Below are positions 45,722 through 57,100 of a stretch of 64,000 bases of DNA, piece after piece; within the stretch, counting starts at the first letter, position 1, and each line of letters opens with the position of its first letter. A program made the position numbers and the translations under genes. Source of the DNA: Chrysemys picta bellii (taxonomy: Eukaryota; Chordata; Testudines; Emydidae); the NCBI RefSeq assembly GCF_011386835.1, contig NC_088797.1, forward strand, positions 94,746,264 to 94,810,263. Direction: 5' to 3'. The notes below the pieces were generated by a model. That model made no database searches. It was not told the DNA's origin and saw only the letters and a list, made by a program, of their open reading frames with translations.

Positions 45722-46029
45722 GCAGAGAGAGTGCCCGTCGGACCGTGGGATGGCCTCCCTGCAGGAGCCGCATATTTTGAAGCCAGAGAGTCTGGCATGA
45801 TCAAGCTACTGTCTCAGGTGGACAGAGAACTTTTGCGGTTTGTGCTCCGAAGGGAGCCAGGAACCGGGGAAAGAAACTAAAATGTTCTTTTTTTAAAAAA
45901 ACACTACAAACTAATTAACTATCTAGCTAAGGAAACAAATAACTGAATTGATCAACTATCTATTTTTATTATCTCTAAGGGGAGAAGCTGTCACACTCCC
46001 CTGAGCTCCATCTTCAGCCAAGGACCGTT

Positions 46030-46215
46030 GAGAAGGAACTTAGGGGGTCGGGCCATGCGCATTCTGAACAAGACTCCAATGGTGCCACAAGACAGCTATG
46101 GTGCAAGCTTGGCCCGAACAGGCACTGCTTCCGAAAATTCTGATCAACAGTACCAGGATGCACCATCACCTGAAGTGGAGCACCCATAGGGACAGCACTC
46201 GAAGAAGAAAGGTGC
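46030..46215. repeat. DIRS inverted terminal repeat (right)
   Basis: Inverse partner of 40,692-40,875; ends in 'GGGACAGCACTCGAAGAAGA'. Confidence 0.85.
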
Positions 46216-47678
46216 CTTCCTGATCATTAATGGGGAAGCACCTGACGTGCTTTGCGCCATATACCAGGGTACATAAAGCATCACTTAAAAAGTTAATACA
46301 TTATACCTGTCGAGTGTTAGGAATCAATAGTTTGCTGTCAGGCTTAGACAGGCATCATCCCATGTAACCAGTTTGCATTCTATAACACTATAGAAAATCC
46401 ATAACAATGCATTAAGAATTTTAGCAATACTATCAGACACTCTAGCTTTTTATCAAAACCAAACGCTAATCAGATCAAATAGACAATATCCTCCAGAGCT
46501 AAAATACTTAATTTGTTTTTGAATTTACAACCACTCTCCTGGAAAGTTAAAGTGAGAAGAACTAGCAGGCGCTGTCAAATGTTCTTAATGACCACTTTGT
46601 TTCTGATAAGTCTTTGGGTTCTGCATAACACTTTATTCATGTTTCCTTGCTGACCATAGGGATTGGACCTAGTCAGCTAGGGAAAATTCCTCACTTAGGC
46701 AACTTGACTTCTAAGTCCCTGTCAATACTAAGTTTACCAACAATGAAGAAAGTATTGTGGTTAACTTTGGGCTGTGGTTCCTTTGACATTCCTTCCTATA
46801 GCCTCATTCAACCGCACTGTTTTAAAGTGAAGTGGAGGGTGGGAGAAACTCAGGAAAGTATATAACTGATTCCAAAACACACTTAGCCCTAATTAAAGAA
46901 TATCGTATGTGCTTCAGCAGCGGAAAAGGTGGGGGTGGGACAGATGCCAGAGGACAGCCAACATTTGTTCACAAACATATATGAAGTTTGATAAACATAC
47001 AGAGAACTGGCACATTAGAATTAATAAACCTGGATTTGTCAGACACGTGCTGCTGAGCATAGGACCTATGGAACTCCCGTTGTTTTCAACAAGTGCTGGA
47101 TCAGACATTTAATGCTTACCAATGCGAGCACTCCCATGGAAATCAATGGGCCCGAATCCTCTCTCACTTAGATCGGTTTTACACTGGTGTATCTCCATTG
47201 ACTAACAGAATTACTTCTGATTTACGCCAGGATGAGGAGAATCTTGGCAAACCCGTTTATAACCTTCTTACCATAAACTTGGAAGGTAGTCTTGCCATTG
47301 GATTTGGATCAGGCCCATAGTGTCCATTGACTTCAATGGCATTTGTCAGTGTTTTCAGGATTGGGACCTTAGTTTCCAGATCTGTGAAAAAAAGAATAAA
47401 AGTACAGACTGTAATAAAAAATTGGAGCTGGGATGTGTGGGAAATAGGAAGTGTAGTAAGATGAGGCCCTGAAACATAAACCCTTATCAGAGGCCCAGTA
47501 TGAGGCCTGAACTAAAGTAATGGTCAAGACTTTGCTAATATAAAGCAAAGTTAAGCTGTGAGCCAGAGGCAGGCCCTGCTCACAGAAGCTGGCAAGGAAA
47601 GGGCTGATGCTGCAAGAAGATACATACCTAAAAGGTGCTGAACACTACATATCAGAACACTCCAATACTTGCACATTT
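46216..47678. other. Intergenic, no gene seen
   Basis: AT-rich. A stretch at about 47,130-47,350 ('ATGGAAATCAATGGGCC', 'CCATTGACTTCAATGGCA') resembles ancient repeat tails that recur at 56,240. No ORF with a signature. Confidence 0.5.
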
Positions 47679-47685
47679 CATATAG

Positions 47686-48746
47686 TAGGATTACCATACG
47701 TCTGGATTTTTCCGGACATGTCCGGCTTTTTGGGCCTCAAATACGCATCTGGGAGGAAATCCCAAAAAGCCGGACATGTCCGGGAAAATAGGGAGGGAGG
47801 GCCCAGCGGTGAGGGGCGGGGGGCCGGGGCTGGCAGTGCGGGGCCGGGGCCGGCGGTACTGGGCTGGGGGCCAGGGCCGGCGGTGCGGAGCCGGGGGCTG
47901 GGGCCAGCAGTGCTTGGCCGGGGGCCGGGGCCGGGCTGGGGCCAGCAGTGCTCGGACGGGGGCCGGGCCAGGGCCAGGGCCAGCGGTGCTGGGCCGGGGC
48001 CGGGGCTGGGGCCGGCGGTGCTCGGCCCGGGTCGGGCTGGGGCCAGGACCGGCGGTGCTCGGCCAGGACCGGGACGGGGTTAGGGCTGGGGCCAGGGCTG
48101 GCGGTGCTTGGCCGGGGCTGGGCCGGGGCCGGGGGTGCTCGGCCGGGGCCGGGCTGGGGCTGGGCCGGGGATGGGGCCAGCGGTGCTCGGCCGGGGACCG
48201 GGCCGGGGCCGAGGCCGGGGCCGGCGGTGCTCGGCTGGGGCTGGGACGGGGACGGGGCTGGGGCCGGCAGTGCTCGACCAGGGCTGGGGATGGCGGTGCT
48301 GGGTCGGGGCTGGGGCCAGGGCCGGGGCCGGCGGTGCTTGGCCGGGGCCGGGACGGGGATGGGGCCAGAGGTGCTCGGCTGGGGTCCGGGACGGAGCTGG
48401 CGGTGCGGGGCCAGGGCCGGCGGTGCTCGGTCGGGGGCCAGGCCAGGGCCGGGCGTGGCGAGCCGAGCCGAGCGGGAGATGCCGGGGCCAGAGCCTCTTG
48501 GCCTGGGCCGGCAGGCCGCCAGAGGGAGCCACTTGGCCAGGGGGGCCGGACTGGGCCGCGCCGCACCCCGCCCCAGCTTACCTGCTGCCTCCCTGTTTCA
48601 GGCTTCCCACGAACATTTGATTCGTGGGAAGCAGGGGAGGGGGAGGAGCAGGGGGCGGAGCGTTCAGGGGAGGGGGCAGAGGTTGGGGCGGGGCCGGGGC
48701 CCTGTGGAGTGTCCTCCTTTTTTAAAACTAAAATATGGTAACCCTA
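47686..48746. mobile_element. hAT element with GC-rich minisatellite body
   Basis: Termini TAGGATTACCATA and ATATGGTAACCCTA match the family at 20,603-21,852. CATATAG flanks both ends (47,679-47,685 and 48,747-48,753), 7 of an expected 8-bp TSD. A subterminal foldback pairs CCGGACATGTCCGGCTTTTT (47,713-47,732) with AAAAAGCCGGACATGTCCGG (47,763-47,782), an exact inversion. The body (47,800-48,470) is a degenerate GGCCGGGGCCGGGGCTGGGG array. The long ORFs through it in several frames and on both strands are Gly/Ala/Arg or Pro-rich artefacts. Confidence 0.88.
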
Positions 48747-48859
48747 CATATAGATAACAAGGAACAAGCTGACCTATCCCAATGACAGGGCCAAAAGAAT
48801 AAATGATGAATAGAGCTGTTTTGTTCAAACCAACATGTACGAGGTGAGAGGCGGCACCT

Positions 48860-48905
48860 TGCTACGTAGAGGGGTTATACCTTGCTATGTAGAGGGGTTG
48901 CACCT
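48860..48905. repeat. Short tandem duplication
   Basis: CTTGCTACGTAGAGGGGTTA and CTTGCTATGTAGAGGGGTTG follow each other (unit about 23 bp). No function proposed. Confidence 0.7.
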
Positions 48906-48977
48906 CAATACTTCAGGAGTGATGTGTAACTTGTTTGTACCTGTATATAAGAATGCATCCCGGGGTGGTGTGTTGGT

Positions 48978-49165
48978 CCAGCCTAGGGGGCAGTGGAAAA
49001 AAAAAAAAAAAGCCACGATCGGCGGCGGCAGTTCAGCAGCAGGTCCTTCGCTCCTAGAGGGAGTGAGGGATCTGCTGCCCCCGAATTGCTGCAGGTGCCG
49101 CCCCTCTCCTTTGGCCGCCCCAAGCACCTGCTTGTTAAGCTGGTGCCTGGAGCCAGCCCTGACCA
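48978..49165 (-). repeat. GC-rich interspersed repeat, copy B
   Basis: Inverse of copy A (31,662-31,858), including the A-run at 48,997-49,011 and the CCAGCCCTG end. Confidence 0.6.
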
Positions 49166-49877
49166 CACTGGTAGCATCTGACGACAGGAAGTACTGCGGG
49201 TGATGGGACATGGAGTCATGCTAAATCAGAGGAGGGAAACTGGGATCTAGTGTAGAGGCAGAAGGGTAGTTGTAATAATATTATAAATATGCAATAATTA
49301 TAGCAGTACTTAGATACTCAGTCATATTGAACTTGCATAACTTCATGGAGAGTATTTTAAGTCAACACATTGGTTTTTATGGAACAAATTCCAATATTCA
49401 GCTTTCCCGATGTCTGAAATATTTTACTTACATTTCAGTTGATAGCTGATTAAAAAAACGGAATTCAGGATTTTCTACACTCTGTTTAGACAGCTGCAGC
49501 CACTGGCCCCACAAGACTGGAGATAAAGTCTCTATGATAAACAATTTAACTAGGTCTCAGCATAGGAGCAGCTGCAGGCATTCAGTCATGTATTTCACAG
49601 TTAAAAAAAACAATGAAGAAAAACAAATAGTGTCACAGTTAACTGACTGCACCTCAGACACCCCTTCCTGGTATCTCCAGGTGACCACCTCTAGGTCTCA
49701 AGCCATCACCTGTCTCATGATGGAATCACGCAATTCTCCCGCTGTCAGGTGAGGTGCTGGGTGGTAGTCTCTTGTGAATCAACCAGGATCTCTGAGCAAT
49801 TCTGACTTATGTCCATCCAGACTCTGCAATTTTGTTCTCTCTGGAGCAAAGACCATGGTAATCAGTGACCAGACTGA
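49166..49877. other. Intergenic, no gene seen
   Basis: AT-rich; no ORF or repeat recognised. Confidence 0.5.
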
Positions 49878-49890
49878 CCCCTTAAAACAA

Positions 49891-50105
49891 GTATCAGAGG
49901 GGTAGCCGTGTTAGTCTGAATCTGTAAAAAGCAACAGAGGGTCCTGTGGCACCTTTGAGACTAACAGAAGTATTGGGAGCATAAGCTTTCGTGGGTAAGA
50001 ACCTCACTTCTTCAGATGCATCTGAAGAAGTGAGGTTCTTACCCACGAAAGCTTATGCTCCCAATACTTCTGTTAGTCTCAAAGGTGCCACAGGACCCTC
50101 TGTTG
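49891..50105. mobile_element. Palindromic interspersed repeat with 13-bp direct flanks
   Basis: The core 49,931-50,106 is a perfect 176-bp palindrome (88-bp arms, no spacer, centred on ATGCAT at 50,016-50,021). A further 40 bp on the left carries 'TAGCCGTGTTAGTCTGAATC'. CCCCTTAAAACAA occurs on both sides (49,878-49,890 and 50,106-50,118), resembling a 13-bp target duplication. Related copies lie at 38,038-38,160 and 51,228-51,400, with a fragment at 27,040-27,060. Confidence 0.85.
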
Positions 50106-50744
50106 CCCCTTAAAACAAAGTATCATTGATTTAGAACAAAAACATTACACAGAAAACCCATCTTGCTGTCCCATCTCGCCTCTCCTTTTTAATTCACTCT
50201 TGAATCACTAGCAATGCACATGCATCAGCCTTCAGCCATTGAAGGTGTGACTATAAACAGGAAGGAATGCAAATTCAGTTTATATGCTGATATTTTTGTA
50301 CTATTGAAGAATTCATCCTCATCAATCCTATCATTATTGAATGAAGTTGATATTTTTGGAAAGATCTCTGGTTTTCGCATAAACTGGAATAATCACAAGC
50401 AATGGATGTATCCAAAAGATCAGATGCTGCGCAGTTTCAGCATTTTCCATTTCAAATATGCAAGGAAATAACTTATGTAGGTGTTAAGGTTTGTCCTAAT
50501 ACATTCAAAATTGTTTCTAAAAATACAGACTATATATTCTAAAAAATTCCCAGAGATGTAGAGAGGTGGCATCTCCTCCCTCTGTCCTTACTGGGGAGAA
50601 CAGAAATAGCCAAAATGAATATCTGCCCAAGAATGATTTATATCATTAGCCTATTGCCTTTCAAGGTATCTCCTTTGCTTGAATAAATAGACTTATAATT
50701 CAATTGGGCTAAAAATGGTGCCCACCCACTCCTGTAATAGACCC

Positions 50745-50990
50745 ATAACCTCTGGCTCTGCTATTGAAGTCTTCAAATCATGATTTAAAGATTTCAAGTT
50801 ACAGAGAATTCACCATTTACACTAGATTAAGCCTGCAACTGACCCATACTGCAGAGGAAGGCGAAAAATCCCCAGGGTCTCTCACATTCTGACCTGGGGG
50901 GAAATTCACTCCCGACTCCAAATATGATGATCAGTTGGACTCTGAGCATGTCGGCAAGATCCAGCTAGACACCTGGAAAAGAATTCTATA
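50745..50990 (-). mobile_element. CR1-like fragment nested in the LINE
   Basis: 'CTTCAAATCATGATTTAAAG' to 'TCAGTTGGACTCTGAGCATG' is a CR1-type 3' region; its 'TTGAAGTC(T/C)(T/C)CAAATCATG' block is shared with 58,426-58,443. The boundaries are approximate. Confidence 0.55.
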
Positions 50991-51227
50991 TTATCTAGCA
51001 TTCCAAATGCATCGTGTTGTAAGGTGGTTCCCTTCCAGTGGGTCTATATACACACCACCCTTAGTTAGAGTCATCGCTATGCCATTTGGTTCCCTTTCTT
51101 CTTTTATATACCTTAAAAGGCTACCCACACCCTTAAGGAAAAATCCAATCTTTACATCTACATGGGGGATCCTCCAACACTTTAAGACAATTACTGCATC
51201 TGATCTTACTAATTCTCTTCTCAAAAA

Positions 51228-51400
51228 TAACAAGGAGCCCAGTGGCACCTTAAAGACTAACAAATTTATTTGGGCATAAGCTTTTGTGAGTAAAAGCCCA
51301 TCTGAAGAAGTGGTTTTTTTTACCCATGAAAGCTTATTCCCAAATAAATCTATTAGTCTTAAGGTGCCACCGGACTTCTCGTTGTTTTTGTGGCTTAATT
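51228..51400. repeat. Palindrome-family repeat, imperfect inverted copy
   Basis: Left arm 'CAGTGGCACCTTAAAGACTA...AGCTTTTGTGAG' and right arm '...GAAAGCTTATTCCCAAATAA...AGGTGCCACCGGACTTC' are inverted with several mismatches and a TTTTTTTT interruption. Older than the perfect copy at 49.9 kb. Confidence 0.8.
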
Positions 51401-52110
51401 TTGTGATTCTTCCAGAACAAGATATTAAACAGCTATTACTAGACTCCAGAATGTTTGTTTAACTTCAAAGTTAGATTGGCAACACACGGTGACTGTTGGA
51501 CATGCAAACAGCCCCATGCCAACCTTTCACACATCCTCTATACTTGTCAAAAATGCACATGTTCTGGATCATCATATTCGGTGCTCTCTCAAAAACTTTG
51601 TGTTGCTATTTTTCCTTTGCCAAACTTGTGCATTTTAGGGGTGCCAGATGCATTGAGTTAGCATTAACAAATTTTCAGTACCTATTTTAGTGGCCAAACG
51701 AGTTATTTTGAGAAAATGGAAATCTTCAATTCCTGCCTCATATACAAACTGGCTTAGTGAACTCTCTACTACTGCAATGGAAAAAATGACTCTGTCTAAT
51801 AGAAACTCTTGGAAAAAATATGAGGAAATCTGGTCACACATGAAACTATTACATAAAGTTTAGTATATATTAATCCCTGATACTTTTATGTTCTCACTTA
51901 TTTATCTATTTAATCACTTTAATAATTGATGACCTTTCTGGATTCAGGTTTTTGTTTGGTTGGTTGGTTGTTGTTGGTTTTTTTTTTTCAGGTTTTACAA
52001 ATAATGAACACTGAATTTTGTTGTTTATATGGTATTTCCATCTTGTGCATGTATGATTATGTGTTTTACTTCATTATGTATTTATACTGTATATAAAAAC
52101 AATGAAAAAG

Positions 52111-52555
52111 TTAAAAAAAGAAACCCCATCATAAAAACATTAAAGCAGAGGCATATGGCTGCTAAATAGTTGCTGAGAAGTGAAAGACTTCTTCCCCTCA
52201 GAAAGTCTTTATAATGCTTTAATTTCCTTTTCATCTCTAGGATCCTGGCTCTGGCAAAACAAGTTTGCACCTGTTGAGACAGGAAATTCTGGAAGTCAAA
52301 CAGCTTGCACTGTCTTTCTATTGTGTAGTGTTCTAGTGTTCTAGTTCTGGGCAGCCATTGTGTCCCTTCCTGTTTATTCATCCCATAGCTCCAGTACAAG
52401 TGAGATCAATGTGTCCACACAGCAAAATCTTATAACCCAATATAAAATAACTTCCCCTCACTTATCTGATCACATATAGTGTTCATAAATTACTACAGAT
52501 CATACACTTCTGTCACAGATAGATCACAAATAGATCTTAGATCTGAATTGGAGAT
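52111..52555. other. Intergenic, no gene seen
   Basis: Nothing recognised. Confidence 0.5.
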
Positions 52556-52696
52556 CAGCTTAACCAAAGGTCAGAAGTACAGGTAGAGCTGGAAGGGAAA
52601 CTCAAGAAGTCATCAAATCCTGACCCTTGTGGTGAGGCAGGACCAAGTAAAACTAGGCTTTTCCTGACAGCTGTTTGCTTAAAGTTAGAAAGTTTT

Positions 52697-52870
52697 TTCA
52701 GGGGGAGGGATAGCTCAGTGGTTTGAGCATTGGCCTATTAAACCTATGGTAATGAGTTCAATCCCCCATTTAGGGATTGGGGCAAAATCAGTACTTGATC
52801 CTGCTAGTGAAGGCTGGGGGCTGGACTCCATAACCTTTCAGGGTCCCTTCCAGCTCTATGAGATACGTAT
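52697..52870 (+). mobile_element. tRNA-derived SINE (turtle Pol III SINE type)
   Basis: The A-box region GGATAGCTCAGTGGTTTGAG and the B box GAGTTCAATCC are spaced as in a tRNA. The tRNA-unrelated body follows, and a CR1-like 3' tail, CAGGGTCCCTTCCAGCTCTA. The head resembles a tRNA-Lys-like sequence, as in turtle/tortoise SINEs. It lacks a foldable full tRNA, so it is not a tRNA gene. Confidence 0.85.
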
Positions 52871-53439
52871 ATCTCCATATATTAATCTAAACCTCCCTTG
52901 ATGCAGATTAAGCCCATTACTTCTTGTCCACTGAAGGTAGAACACAGAGAACAATTGATCTCTTTATAACAACCCTTAACATATTTGAAGACTGTAATCA
53001 GGTTGCCCCTAAGTCTTCTTTTCTCAAGTTAAACATGCACAGTTTTTTTCCACCTTTCCTCATAGGTTCGATTTTCTCGCCCTTTTGTCATTTTTGATGC
53101 TCTCCTCTGGACTCACTCACTGTGCTGAGTAGAGCGGGACAATTATCTCTCACCTCTTACATACAACAGTCCTATTAATTTACCTCAGAAAAAAAATTCC
53201 TATTTTGCAATTGTATCATATTGTTGGCTCATATTCAATTTGTGATGTACTATAACCCCCAGATCCTTTTCAGCAGTACTACCACTTAGCCAGTTATTCC
53301 CCATTTTGCAGTTGTACAATTGATTTTTTCCTTCCTAAGAGAAATACGTTGCACTTGTCTTTACTGAATTTCATTTTGTCGTATTCAGACCAATTCTCCA
53401 ATTTTTCAATGTCATTCTGAATTCTAATGGTGGTTAAGT

Positions 53440-53662
53440 CCATTAATGGCTATTATCCAGGATGGGTAAGAAATGGTGTTCCTAGCCTCTGTCTGTCAGA
53501 GGGTGGAGATGGATGGCAGGCGAGAGATCACCTGATCATTGCCTGTTAGGTTCACTCCCTCTGGGGCACCTGGCATTAGCCACTGTCGGTAGACAGGATA
53601 CTGGGCTAGATGGACCTTTGGTCTGACCCGGTACAGCCTTTCTTATGTTCTTATGTTCTTAT
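53440..53662 (+). mobile_element. CR1 3' end (+ strand)
   Basis: 'CAGGATACTGGGCTAGATGG' followed by 'ACCTTTGGTCTGACCC', ending with the tandem terminal units TTATGTTC/TTATGTTC. Inserted in opposite orientation in the surrounding CR1. Confidence 0.85.
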
Positions 53663-54170
53663 GTAATTCTGTCCTCCAAAATGCTTGCAACCTCTCCCAG
53701 CTTGATGCCTTCTGCAAATTATATAGGCAAACTCTCCATTCCATTAACCAAGTCATGAATGAAAATACTGAATAGTGCCAGACCCAGCACTGACTCCTAT
53801 GGGACCTCACTAGATATGGTCTCCCAGTTTGACAGTGAACCGCTGAGTATGGTCTTTCAACAAGTTGTACACCCACTTTATAATAATTTAATCTAGACCA
53901 CATTTTCCTGGTTTGCTTATGAGAATGCCATGTGGGACTGAGTCAAAAGCCCTACTAAAAATCAAGATATATTATGTCTACTGCTTCCCCTCTATCCATT
54001 AGGGCAGTAGCCCCGTCAAAGAGAGAAATTAGGCTGATTTGGCATATGTTCATGACAAATCCATGCTAGCTATTCCTTATAACCATATTATCCTCTAGGT
54101 GCTTACAAACTGATTGTTTAATAATATATTCCACTATCTTTCCTTTAAACTAAGAACCCTGCTAAAAAGC

Positions 54171-57100
54171 AGGTGCTAATTTGCCTAACTGCAGGATAAT
54201 CTAGCCTAGAGAGTCAGTAACCAAGCTTAGATTTCAAAACACAGCAACCAGTCCAGAGTCCTACCAAACTTGATGTCAAGTTCCCAGCACAGAAAGTGTT
54301 CCTCTTTTGCCCCCCAAAGTTATTGAACAGCAATAAGACAGAAGTTCCCTAGAGATATCCTAAGTCCCTGAGTCTCCCAGCCACCTTCATTTCACCAGAC
54401 ATGTGCCCATCCCATCATTATAAATCCAAGAGCACAAGTTCACTTTACCATCTATTACTTCACTGTGGATTGAACTGGAATCTAATAGTGTGCTCATAAA
54501 TTCAATATCCACATTGGAGAAATGGAAACACTCCCCTCCTACTAAATAGGTACTACTTTATTCCCACCATACAGTTTCGTAACTGTACCCTTCTGTCATG
54601 GCAGATAGTGACTTCTACATTAAATATGGTCAAAATGTCAATAATAAAGCAGATGACTGTGAATCAGCAATAGCCTTTCATAGCCCCTCATTTATTTTAC
54701 CCCAAACTTTTGTGGAACATGTGCTCATTCTATCACATATGTAGCCCATATGTAATTTTGTTTCTCAGTAACCCATTAAATATAATTAAAGCTGATTATA
54801 GAGTGGCCAACGCTGTAGCAATATAGCATATAGCAATATGACTAATAAACCAACAATAATTGTTTAAAATGTTGAATTGTTATAGCAGAGACTTCTACAT
54901 TTTCCCCTGTTAACCAAATAAGATTTTCAGGAAGACAAAGAATGAATTATCAGAACAGCTGGTACCACTTATAGCACACATGTTCCCATTAAAGGAATAA
55001 ATGGTTTTTAAACCCGAAATGAAATGAGCCCACAAGATGTAAATCAGGGCAGAATTTGGCCAAATGGGCATGCATGAAAGTAACTGAGGGCAGAATTAAA
55101 GAATGTAATCTCTAAGTACCCCTTGATTTTGTTACATTTTTAGGCTGAAGGTGCTCTTCTTTGAGAAGCTGGGACATCAATATCTTGCTGAGAAGTCTTA
55201 GATGGGATGCTCTGAAAGGAGAAAAACAGATGTGTGTGTTTTCAAACACTGATTTTTGTCTTTGCTGGCTCCAGAGGGCATGTATGCACCTAGCTATTGC
55301 AGATTATTGGGCAGCATTTCCTCCACTCTGTATGTGGATGCAAAAGAATAGAAACTGAAACAGTACCAAAGAAATATTTTTAAAACAGTATTAATTAGAA
55401 TAACTTAAATTGGCTTCTTTGGGGCATCTCCTATTCTCCATTACACAGCTGCAACTCACAATCAAGTCAATGGAAGCTTCACCCTTTTAACTTAGAATAG
55501 AACTAGACCCATTAACTGAGAGTAATAATTCACTGCCAGGTGCCAAATCCTCAACCAATCAAAGTGGGCATAACTCCACGGAAGTTAGTGGAGCTACAAC
55601 TGACACCAACTGAAAACCTGGGCCCAAGGTATTTAAACCTATGGCACGTGAGCAGAGTAAGAAGCCTGAAAAATCAGAAAGTGAATTATTTGCCAGTAAC
55701 ATCTAAAAATAATCTAGCTCTTGATTTTATTCAAAATGGACCAAACCATGTGTTCCTCACCATGTTTCTACTCAGACAGAACAATCCTTGAGCACAGGAC
55801 TTAGCCTGAGCATTTCAACCAATTCATCATTGTTAAAATATTTATGTCAAAGTGACTTCTGTCAGTACATTACTGGAAAGGATTCGACTGTTGATATATT
55901 AAGCTATTAATTTATTGTGCAGAAACTTCTATGGTGCTACTCCATATATAGTAGGGTCAGGTCATGGGAGAAATAATGACAGTCATTGGTACAACAGTCT
56001 GTATCTTCTGACATTCTTCTTCCACTTTTTTAAGGACCTCACCAGAAGAACATTTGGTCAAAGGTCAGAAAACAGCAGACATGCTTATGGGGCTTTCTAA
56101 TCTTACTGACTCAGTCAAGCTAACCAAAAACATGAGCACTACATAAGGACCTAATAATAATCAAATCAACTAAACCAGGAAATACTGTCATCGAAAGAAT
56201 AATTCTCCACACTTGGAGTGAACTGCTAGTACAGATGCCGGATCCTGTTCCCATTGAATTCAATGGGAGTTTTCACAATGACTTCAATGGAAGTAGGAGT
56301 ACGCCACAGGTGTGCTGAAAGGCAGGTTAGTATAGAGTCGAAAACATCTCTTCCTGACACAGAGTTGGTTTTTCACATTATGTATTTTAATTTTTTTTTC
56401 CACATAAATCTTCAAATACAAGCCTCACAGCGAGACCCTCTCCCTTGCTCTGGCCAAAATGGGGTAAAGAGTCCCTAAACTCCCCCATTCTGGCTGGGGA
56501 GGCACTGTGGACCACAGTTGTAACACTGCCTCTCAAAGACCCCCTCGTATGCTCCGGCAGAGGGAGTGTACTGGCGGAGAGATATGTTGGGGCAGGGCCA
56601 GAGCACAGCAAAAATTCCAGGTTTTGCTGCAGCCAATAGGACATTCCCAGGAGACTGCCACAACTTACACACACACACACCCCTGCCCCATCTGTTTAAG
56701 TTACACCATGGGCCTCTCCAACCCCCAGAGCAACCCTGAATCAGGAGAGCACAAAGGTGGCTTAAAGCCCTTCTTCCCCTGGGCTGACGGTTCTGTGCTG
56801 TCTACCTTAGAGGCACAGTGTAGCATTTGATCACTAAACTTTCTTCAAAGCCAAGATCACTTTGGAGCCCACTAAAGCTAGCAGGGCAGTTCTATTGTAC
56901 CAGAAGCAGGCAGAAGTTTGGGTTTTCACTTTGCATAATTTTTACAAAATCTTGGGAAAGTTTTGATTGTGTCACCTGGACACAACATGGAAGTTATACA
57001 GATGGCACAAACTATTTGTCTGCAAAGACACCTTTAACTTTGCCTAAGATTTGCTTGGAGGGATATGGACACACATCAGAGGGATTATGGTGGAAGTTCA

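Larger units (their letters stand above)
40692..46215 (-). mobile_element. DIRS-type retrotransposon, degenerate
   Basis: About 5.5 kb bounded by inverted terminal repeats, with an internal complementary region near the 3' end. On the - strand the order is Gag-like, reverse transcriptase, RNase H, tyrosine recombinase, which is the DIRS order. There is no DDE integrase and no LTR. Stops and frameshifts break every ORF, so it is not autonomous. I see no methyltransferase domain between RNase H and the recombinase. Confidence 0.88.
50215..52110 (+). pseudogene. L1/Tx1-like LINE fragment (RT to 3' end), interrupted
   Basis: The reading includes 'FSLYADIF' (YADD box mutated to YADI, about 50,274-50,300), 'LLNEVDIFGKISGFRINWN' (about 50,334-50,390), 'VERWHLLPLSLLGRTEIAKM'-like post-RT sequence around 50,560-50,620, and a Cys/His-type C-terminal piece 'CWTCKQPHANLSHILYTC' at about 51,495-51,550. 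An A-rich tail lies at about 52,095-52,120. This order is that of a vertebrate L1/Tx1 ORF2. It is 5'-truncated, mutated and interrupted by a CR1-like piece and a palindrome-family repeat. Confidence 0.75.
52556..54170 (-). mobile_element. CR1 LINE 3' portion with nested insertions
   Basis: Starts with 'GAGCTGGAAGGGAAACTCAA' (near the 3' end of CR1) and resumes after each insertion with CR1 3'-region blocks: 'CAGGTTGCCCCTAAGTCTTC' (about 53,000), 'CTCTCCTCTGGACTC' (about 53,100), 'TTGTGATGTACTATAACCCC' (about 53,240) and 'GACCCAGCACTGACTCCTAT' (about 53,780). A tRNA-SINE (52,697-52,870) and a second CR1 tail (53,440-53,662) are inserted. No intact ORF. Confidence 0.8.

Noticed and set aside
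47691..48757. Long overlapping ORFs on both strands, Gly/Ala/Arg- or Pro-rich (up to 321 codons)
   Set aside because: They read through a GC-rich tandem array in an hAT element. Stop codons are rare in any frame of such sequence, and there is no domain or stable frame.
49891..51400. Repeated palindromes as a possible CRISPR-like array
   Set aside because: Only dispersed copies with unequal spacing and no spacers; vertebrate nuclear context.
52697..52770. tRNA-like A and B boxes suggesting a tRNA gene
   Set aside because: The boxes belong to a SINE: a tRNA-unrelated body and CR1-like tail follow, and the acceptor and anticodon stems do not form a clean cloverleaf.
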